9,381 nt of DNA from Clostridia bacterium (lineage in GTDB: Bacteria; Bacillota_A; Clostridia; Christensenellales; CAG-138). The number at the start of each line of letters is the position of its first letter. The stretch's first letter is position 1. The stretch lies in NCBI GenBank assembly GCA_017459315.1, contig JAFUDD010000344.1, positions 1-9,381 of the forward strand, written 5' to 3'. The notes beneath the pieces are model-generated. The model saw only the letters and a program-made list of their open reading frames with translations, ran no database searches and was not told where the DNA came from. Positions 4,813-9,381 of the stretch are shown piece after piece. The position numbers and the translations under genes are program-made.

Positions 4813-6518
4813 GCGACCTCCCCCATCTGGATGCGGCACAGCGCGCGATAGGTCTCGCAGCAGCGCATAAGCTCGTCGTGCGTGCCGAGACCGATCACGT
4901 TTCCGTCGTCCAATACCATGATTTGATCCGCATGCCGGATCGCGCTGATCCGCTGCGCAATGACAATTTTCGTCGTATCGGCAAACGCCGCCGCAAGCGC
5001 CTTGCGCAAGGCCGCGTCGGTGCGGTAGTCGAGTGCGCTGGAGCAGTCGTCGAGCAGCAGGATTTCGGGGTTGGCCGCGAGCGCCCGCGCAATCAACAGC
5101 CGCTGCCGCTGCCCGCCGGACAGGTTCATGCCGCGCTCGTCCAAGCCGGTGTCCATGCCCTGCGGGAGATTGTCCCGCACAAACCCGGCCTGCGCCACAT
5201 CGAGCGCGGCAGAGAGCGCGTCCTCGTCCAAAGCGCGCGCAAAGTCGATGTTTTCGCGAATCGAATCGGCGAACAGAAAATCGTTCTGGAACACAACGCC
5301 GAACTTCTCATGCAGCGCGACGGGGGAGTAGGCGTTCAGCGGTTTGCCGTCCAGATAGATGCGGCCTTCGTCGGGCGTATAGAACCGCAGAAGAAGCTGC
5401 AGGAGCGTGCTTTTGCCGCTGCCGGTCGCGCCGATCACGCCGAGCGTCTGCCCGCGTTCGAGCGAAAAGGAGATGTGCGAAAGGTTCTGCCGGATCTTGT
5501 TATAGGAGAACGAAACGTCGTCGAACACGACATGACCCTTGAACACGTCGTCCTCCGGCAGGGCGGCAAGGACGCGATCCGGCGCGTCGAGTACGGCGGC
5601 GATCCGCTTGGCGCTTGCCATGCCCTTGGAGCAGATCGTGAAGATGCGCGTAATGCCGATCAGACCGTTCAGCAGAATCGTGAAGTAATTCAAAAACGCA
5701 ATGATCTTGCCCGGCTCGGTCAGCCCCCTGTCCACGCGGGACGCGCCGACGACGATCACGACCGCCATGCCGATGTTCAGCAGCACGGTCATCATCGGAT
5801 TGGCAATCGCCATCGTGATTTCGGCCTTCTGCTCGGTGCGGATCACGTCGCGGTTGACCGCGGCAAAACGCGTCTTTTCCTCCCCGGTGCGGGACAGCGC
5901 CTTGATGATGCGCACGCCGGTCATGTTTTCCTGAATCCGGCGGACGAGGTTTTCACCGGCCTCCTGCGCCTTGGCATAGAGCGGGATGCTTTTGCGGGAA
6001 ACGAGGAGCAGCAGCCCCGCGAGGAACGGCAGCGCGCACAGCAGCACAAGCGTCAACGCCGGTTCGAGCATCGCGCTGACCAATAGGCCGCCGATCAGCA
6101 GGATCGGGGCGCGGATGCCGAGCCGCAGCATACGGTCCACCATATCGTTGACGTGATAGGTGTCGGAAGAGATGCGCGAGATCAGCGACGGCACCGTAAA
6201 GCCGTCCACCTGCTCGCTTTCCAGATGCAGCACGCGGTCAAAGAGCGTATGCCGCAGCGAGCGAGTGAACCGTGCCGCAATGCCCGCCGCCATGCGGTTG
6301 GCTGTGACCGCGCCGATGTACGCCGCGCCCGCGCAGAGCAGCATGAGAAAGCCCCAAAGGGCAAGCTGCCGTTTGTCGCCGGTCGGGGCGATCACGTCGA
6401 TGATGTGCTCCAAAATCCACGGCAAAAACAGCTCGGTAAGCGTCGCCAAAAATTTGAGGACGATCTGTGCCGAGGTGCGTATGGCTTGGGGCTTCAGAAA
6501 GGATAATACACGCTTCAT
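4809..6518 (-). CDS. ABC exporter, fused membrane and ATPase subunit with degenerate catalytic site (heterodimer partner A)
   Basis: The 569-aa half-transporter has a six-helix membrane domain (about 10-300) and an ATPase domain (about 325-565). Walker A GATGSGKS (363-370), Q-loop FQND (Q411) and a canonical LSGGQ (466-470) are intact. Two catalytic residues are changed: Walker B reads LLLDD, with Asp491 where Glu is usual, and the switch histidine is Gln522 (VIAQRISAI). These are the classic substitutions of the non-hydrolysing site in heterodimeric exporters. The partner gene lies immediately downstream with ATGA overlap, so translation is probably coupled. The start at 6518 is fixed by an in-frame TGA three codons upstream; its ribosome binding site is poor (GTGAG at best). 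The promoter is at 6584-6612. Confidence 0.93.
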   Translation of the reverse strand: MKRVLSFLKPQAIRTSAQIVLKFLATLTELFLPWILEHIIDVIAPTGDKRQLALWGFLMLLCAGAAYIGAVTANRMAAGIAARFTRSLRHTLFDRVLHLESEQVDGFTVPSLISRISSDTYHVNDMVDRMLRLGIRAPILLIGGLLVSAMLEPALTLVLLCALPFLAGLLLLVSRKSIPLYAKAQEAGENLVRRIQENMTGVRIIKALSRTGEEKTRFAAVNRDVIRTEQKAEITMAIANPMMTVLLNIGMAVVIVVGASRVDRGLTEPGKIIAFLNYFTILLNGLIGITRIFTICSKGMASAKRIAAVLDAPDRVLAALPEDDVFKGHVVFDDVSFSYNKIRQNLSHISFSLERGQTLGVIGATGSGKSTLLQLLLRFYTPDEGRIYLDGKPLNAYSPVALHEKFGVVFQNDFLFADSIRENIDFARALDEDALSAALDVAQAGFVRDNLPQGMDTGLDERGMNLSGGQRQRLLIARALAANPEILLLDDCSSALDYRTDAALRKALAAAFADTTKIVIAQRISAIRHADQIMVLDDGNVIGLGTHDELMRCCETYRALCRIQMGEVA

Positions 6519-6528
6519 ACAGGCTCAC

Positions 6529-6571
6529 GCGGGTCTTGCCCGCCGTTTATAGTGGTGCAGCAAACCGCTGC
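6529..6571 (-). promoter_or_regulatory. ABC operon 5' leader with two short hairpins
   Basis: Reading the minus strand from the predicted start near 6577, the leader contains GCAGC-GGTTT-GCTGC (6571-6557) and then GCGGG-CAAGA-CCCGC (6543-6529), ten nucleotides before the start codon. Both are perfect 5-bp dyads. The first could be a repressor operator at about +7 to +21. The second lies where a Shine-Dalgarno would be expected and no good one is seen. Function is inference. Confidence 0.4.
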
Positions 6572-6583
6572 TCTATAATAATA

Positions 6584-6612
6584 AGTATATACATTATCCG
6601 CGCGGGTGTCAA
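6584..6612 (-). promoter_or_regulatory. Near-consensus sigma-A promoter of the ABC exporter operon
   Basis: On the minus strand a perfect TTGACA (6612-6607) and TATACT (6589-6584, 5 of 6) are spaced 17 bp. It is the best-matching promoter in the window. Transcription should start near 6577, about 59 nt before the first ABC start codon. Being near-consensus, it would be expected to need a repressor if the exporter is inducible; no regulator gene is adjacent. Confidence 0.8.
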
Positions 6613-6639
6613 TCGAAACGCAAAGACATTGTACGGCGG

Positions 6640-6656
6640 CCGGCGAAAAAAGCCGG
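6640..6656. repeat. Inverted repeat between divergent promoters
   Basis: CCGGC (6640-6644) and GCCGG (6652-6656) flank GAAAAAA. It lies between the two divergent -35 boxes (6612 and 6670), so neither promoter would transcribe it. A protein-binding site is possible; nothing more can be said. Confidence 0.3.
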
Positions 6657-6669
6657 TTCGCAAAAGCCC

Positions 6670-6698
6670 TTGCAATCCCACCCGGCTTGATGTATCAT
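6670..6698 (+). promoter_or_regulatory. Sigma-A promoter of the yjbQ-pepT operon
   Basis: TTGCAA (6670-6675, 4 of 6) and TATCAT (6693-6698, 5 of 6) are spaced 17 bp. The predicted start is near 6705, only about 26 nt before the ATG at 6731, so the leader is little more than the strong AAAGGAGGGA ribosome binding site (6713-6722). Confidence 0.7.
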
Positions 6699-6730
6699 AG
6701 TTTTATCGAAATAAAGGAGGGAAGACCCCG

Positions 6731-7135
6731 ATGTTATACGAATATCCGCTGCAAACCGGCAAGGAGGGCTTTATCGACATTACCGACAAGGTACGCGACG
6801 CGGTGCGCCAAAGCGGCGTGTTCGACGGCATGGCGACCGTCTACTGCCCGCATACGACCGCGGGCATCACGATCAACGAAAACGCCGATCCGGACGTGGT
6901 GAGCGATCTTTTGCTGGCGCTCGACCGCACCTATCCCGACCGGCCGGAGTTCCGGCACAGCGAGGGCAACAGCGCGGCGCACCTGAAGGCGAGCGTGATC
7001 GGGTCGAGAGTGACCGTGATGATCGACGATGGCAACCTTGTCCTCGGCCGGTGGCAGGGCATCTACTTCACCGAGTTCGACGGGCCGCGGCAGCGCCGCT
7101 TCTCCGTGAAGATCATCGGCACCCAGAACCGGTAA
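6731..7135 (+). CDS. yjbQ: YjbQ/UPF0047 family protein (putative secondary thiamine-phosphate synthase)
   Basis: The 134-aa cytoplasmic protein has the full length of the family (TIGR00149, about 130-140 aa). Conserved blocks are CPHTTAGITINENADP (39-54), HSEGNSAAHLKASVIG (76-91) and LGRWQGIYFTEFDGPR (105-120), which carry the invariant histidines (41, 76, 84) and acidic residues thought to line the active site. Some members have weak thiamine-phosphate synthase activity in E. coli complementation, but the physiological role is unsettled, and no thiamine gene is nearby. The start is supported by AAAGGAGGGA 8 nt upstream. It is followed by peptidase T after 10 nt, whose ribosome binding site overlaps this gene's stop codon. 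Confidence 0.92.
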   Translation: MLYEYPLQTGKEGFIDITDKVRDAVRQSGVFDGMATVYCPHTTAGITINENADPDVVSDLLLALDRTYPDRPEFRHSEGNSAAHLKASVIGSRVTVMIDDGNLVLGRWQGIYFTEFDGPRQRRFSVKIIGTQNR

Positions 7136-7145
7136 GGAGCAGCGC

Positions 7146-8372
7146 ATGAGAGCGTACGAGCGTTTATTGCAGTACGTCGTGATCCACACGACGAGCGACG
7201 ACACCACCGGCACGACGCCGTCCACCGCGCGGCAGTTCAACCTTGCAAGGCTTCTGGTCGAGCAGATGCAGGCGCTCGGCGTTGCGGACGCGCATGTGGA
7301 CGACAAATGCTATGTTTACGGTACGCTGCCCGCGACCGAGGGGTATGAAAACGCGACGCGTTTGGGCCTGATCGCGCACATGGACACCGCGCAGGACTGC
7401 AGCGGCGAAAACGTCAGGCCGCAGCTGTGGGAAAACTACGACGGAAACGACCTCACGCTGCCGAGCGGACGCGTTCTGGACGTTGCTTCATTCCCGCATC
7501 TATCGGGCTTGAAGGGCAGGACCCTGATCACCTCCGACGGCACAACCCTGCTCGGCGCAGATGACAAGGCGGGCGTGGCGGAGATCATGACGCTGCTTGA
7601 ACGGCTGCAGGCGGAGCACATCCCGCACGGCAAGCTGTCGATCGCGTTCACGCCGGATGAGGAGATCGGCGAGGGCGCGGATCACTTCGACGTGGCAAAA
7701 TTCGGCGCAGACTTCGGCTATACCGTGGACGGCGGGGCCGAGGGCGAGCTGGAATATGAAAACTTCAACGCGGCGGGCGCCGTGTTCGATATCAAGGGCT
7801 TTTCGGTGCATCCGGGCAGCGCAAAGGACGTGATGGTAAACGCGCTTTTAGTTGCGTGCGAGATCAACGGCATGCTGCCTTCTGCCGACACGCCGCGCTA
7901 TACCGAGGGGTATGAGGGCTTCTATCACATCACCAAGTTCGCGGGCAATATCGAACAGGCGCAGCTTTGCTATATCGTGCGCGACCACAGCGCGGATTGC
8001 TTTGCGGGCCGCCTTCATACGCTGCGCCATATCGAAAAGACGCTGAACGAACGCTACGGCGCGGGCACGGTGACGCTCACGATCAAGGAGCAGTACCGCA
8101 ACATGAAGGAGAAGATCGAGCCGTGCATGCACCTGATCGAAAACGCCAAGCGCGCGGCGAAGGCGGCGGGCGTCGAACCGAAGGTCGTGGCGATCCGCGG
8201 CGGTACGGACGGCGCGCGGCTCAGCTTTATGGGTCTGCCCTGCCCGAACCTCGGCACCGGCGGGTACGCGTTCCACGGCCCGTGCGAGCACATCACGGTC
8301 GAGGGCATGGACATTGCGACGCAGATGCTTGTCGAACTGGTGAAGCTGTATGCGGCGAGGCCGCGCGGCTGA
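7146..8372 (+). CDS. pepT: Peptidase T (tripeptide aminopeptidase, M20B metallopeptidase)
   Basis: The 408-aa cytoplasmic di-zinc enzyme removes the N-terminal residue from tripeptides, a last step of peptide catabolism. Metal and catalytic residues are all visible at positions that closely follow E. coli PepT: H78 and D80 in AHMDT, bridging D140 in LGADDKAG, catalytic E172 and metal ligand E173 in TPDEEIG, D195 in TVDGG, and H377 in FHGPCEH. H222 (SVHPG) and RGGTDG (351-356) belong to the lid/substrate region. Length matches the family, so the gene is intact. AAGGAG (7134-7139), 6 nt before the ATG, overlaps the yjbQ stop codon, so the two are cotranscribed. The operon ends at the terminator 8423-8453. 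Confidence 0.96.
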   Translation: MRAYERLLQYVVIHTTSDDTTGTTPSTARQFNLARLLVEQMQALGVADAHVDDKCYVYGTLPATEGYENATRLGLIAHMDTAQDCSGENVRPQLWENYDGNDLTLPSGRVLDVASFPHLSGLKGRTLITSDGTTLLGADDKAGVAEIMTLLERLQAEHIPHGKLSIAFTPDEEIGEGADHFDVAKFGADFGYTVDGGAEGELEYENFNAAGAVFDIKGFSVHPGSAKDVMVNALLVACEINGMLPSADTPRYTEGYEGFYHITKFAGNIEQAQLCYIVRDHSADCFAGRLHTLRHIEKTLNERYGAGTVTLTIKEQYRNMKEKIEPCMHLIENAKRAAKAAGVEPKVVAIRGGTDGARLSFMGLPCPNLGTGGYAFHGPCEHITVEGMDIATQMLVELVKLYAARPRG

Positions 8373-8422
8373 ATCCGCCGGCTTCGACAGCTTTGTTCAT
8401 AAAGATTCCGCAAATCGGTTAC

Positions 8423-8453
8423 AAACGCCCACTTTATCGGTGCGGCGTTTTTT
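8423..8453 (+). terminator. Intrinsic terminator of the yjbQ-pepT operon
   Basis: AAACGCC (8423-8429) pairs with GGCGTTT (8444-8450), extended by CAC (8430-8432) with GTG (8440-8442) across one bulged C (8443). The loop is 7 nt, and a T6 run covers 8448-8453. It lies 50 nt after the pepT stop. The intervening 8373-8422 shows no other feature. Confidence 0.82.
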
Positions 8454-8461
8454 GCTATACT
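8433..8461 (+). promoter_or_regulatory. Promoter of the lipoprotein gene, embedded in the preceding terminator
   Basis: An extended -10, TGC-TATACT (8453-8461), lies directly after the terminator T-run. At 17-bp spacing the -35 is TTTATC (8433-8438, weak), which is the terminator loop itself. Predicted start is near 8468, giving a leader of about 22 nt that contains GGAGG (8477-8481). Confidence 0.6.
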
Positions 8462-8489
8462 GAGGGCATCAGCAACGGAGGTTGACCGC

Positions 8490-9381
8490 ATGAGAATCAA
8501 AACGGTTTTTATCATTGTATTGACGGGGATGCTGCTGCTGGGCTGCGCAGGAAGCGAGCCGGTGGTGCAGCCTGCGCCGCAGGCGACCGATGCGCCGACG
8601 GCTGCACCCGTGACGGTGCAGGTGAGCGTGGGAGAAACGACTGCTTCAACCGACGCGCCGACCGTACCGGCGACCGAAGCGCCGACCACGCCTGCCGACA
8701 CGCCCGCGCCCGCCAAGCTCACAAGCGCCGATTTTCCCTCGGTGTGGGTCGCGGACGGCGAACGGTACGGCACCGATCTGATCGTTTACGTGAACGGCAT
8801 CGGGCTTGCCTATGAACTGGACGGCACGAAGCCGTCGGAGTGTACCGTTGAGGTCGAGACGGAGGCGATGTTCGAGCTGCCGCCGTATGAGACGCACCGG
8901 CTGCTGCTGCATGTCGGCGAGGAAACGTTCTGCCTCGGCGAGCTGCGGTGGAACGTCGAGGATCCGAAAGCGCTGGGGTATTTCGGAGAGCGGTACGACT
9001 GGATCTCGATGGACTCGGATCTATGCGACACCGAGCCGGAGCAGATCGGCTTTCCGGGTGCTCTGCGCGAGGATTTTTGGGAGGCGTTTGACCCGTCGGG
9101 TATCGCGTTTATCACCGGCTTCGACGCCGAAAAGCATACGATCGACGTGCTGACGGCGCGGCAGGTGGAGAACACGGAGGACGATGATGCGCTCTACGCC
9201 ATCGACCCCGATTCGATTGCCGAAGCGCCGATCACGCTGACGGTGCCGGAAAACGCGCAGCTGACCGTGACCGATGAATATGCGTTCATGCCCGTCACAC
9301 GCGACCGGTTCTTCCGGCTGCTCGAGAGCGGTTACATCGGCTATCTGCCGACCGAGGACGAGGATTACTTTGTCGGCGTAT
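8490..9381 (+). CDS. Secreted lipoprotein of unknown function (partial; runs off the right edge)
   Basis: An uninterrupted frame of 297 codons runs from the ATG at 8490, 8 nt after GGAGG, to the window end. Residues 1-18 form a lipoprotein signal peptide (positive start MRIK, hydrophobic core, LLGC lipobox at 16-19), so Cys19 would be lipid-anchored to the outside of the membrane. Residues 20-75 are a low-complexity Thr/Ala/Pro linker with TDAPT, TDAPTVP and TEAPTTP repeats, typical of cell-wall-spanning spacers in Firmicutes. From about 77 (TSADFPSVWVADG) a folded, acidic domain begins that I do not recognise; it contains two cysteines (about 118 and 147) and many Asp/Glu residues. The C-terminus is missing. 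It has its own promoter and is not part of the pepT operon. Confidence 0.85.
   Translation, partial: MRIKTVFIIVLTGMLLLGCAGSEPVVQPAPQATDAPTAAPVTVQVSVGETTASTDAPTVPATEAPTTPADTPAPAKLTSADFPSVWVADGERYGTDLIVYVNGIGLAYELDGTKPSECTVEVETEAMFELPPYETHRLLLHVGEETFCLGELRWNVEDPKALGYFGERYDWISMDSDLCDTEPEQIGFPGALREDFWEAFDPSGIAFITGFDAEKHTIDVLTARQVENTEDDDALYAIDPDSIAEAPITLTVPENAQLTVTDEYAFMPVTRDRFFRLLESGYIGYLPTEDEDYFVGV

Noticed and set aside
4813..4839. Upstream start giving a 612-aa version of the second ABC subunit
   Set aside because: The ATG at 4812 has an excellent GGGGGAGG site and an ATGA overlap; the longer form adds MPHPDGGGR, translated from that very ribosome-binding region.
4878..6086. 402-aa plus-strand frame opposite the other ABC gene
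   Set aside because: Same antisense shadow pattern, no recognisable domain, and codon bias belongs to the minus strand.
6640..6656. Intrinsic terminator (CCGGC with an A-run/T-run)
   Set aside because: The A/T run is in the loop rather than after the stem, and neither flanking promoter transcribes it.

Overview
The window looks like a chromosomal segment of a GC-rich Firmicute, most likely Clostridia. This rests on GC-rich codons (GCG, CCG, CTG, GGC), strong AGGAG-type ribosome binding sites, sigma-A promoters with 17-bp spacers, U-tailed intrinsic terminators, and the gene families present. That assignment is inference. I see no insertion sequence, CRISPR array, tRNA, rRNA or phage gene.

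Layout, left to right. (1) 1-326, minus: N-terminal part of a YhhX-like Gfo/Idh/MocA oxidoreductase, with its own promoter (432-460) and two LacI/CcpA-like operator sequences just downstream of the predicted transcription start. (2) 544-2216, plus: a promoter, an ~87-nt leader, an AzgA/PbuG-type purine-base permease (666-2096), a set of competing hairpins, and a perfect 12-bp-stem terminator. (3) 2290-2964, plus: A-tract-rich promoter, a ~220-nt structured non-coding RNA (best guess: raiA motif, unverified), then a 95-aa protein with two four-cysteine zinc ribbons and a bidirectional terminator. (4) 3001-6612, minus: a two-gene operon encoding a heterodimeric ABC exporter. The first gene has a degenerate ATPase site and the second a canonical one; the genes overlap by ATGA and are driven by a near-consensus promoter at 6584-6612. 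(5) 6670-8453, plus, divergent from (4): a YjbQ/UPF0047 protein and peptidase T as a two-gene operon, ended by a terminator. (6) 8433-9381, plus: the promoter of the next gene is embedded in that terminator and drives an unrecognised lipoprotein that runs off the right edge.

Most genes are ordinary transport and metabolism functions, arranged as independent transcription units with unusually readable promoters and terminators. The part that deserves most attention is the structured RNA plus zinc-ribbon unit (2290-2964). Next are the tandem operators in front of the oxidoreductase, the competing hairpins after the permease, and the interlocked terminator/promoter before the lipoprotein.
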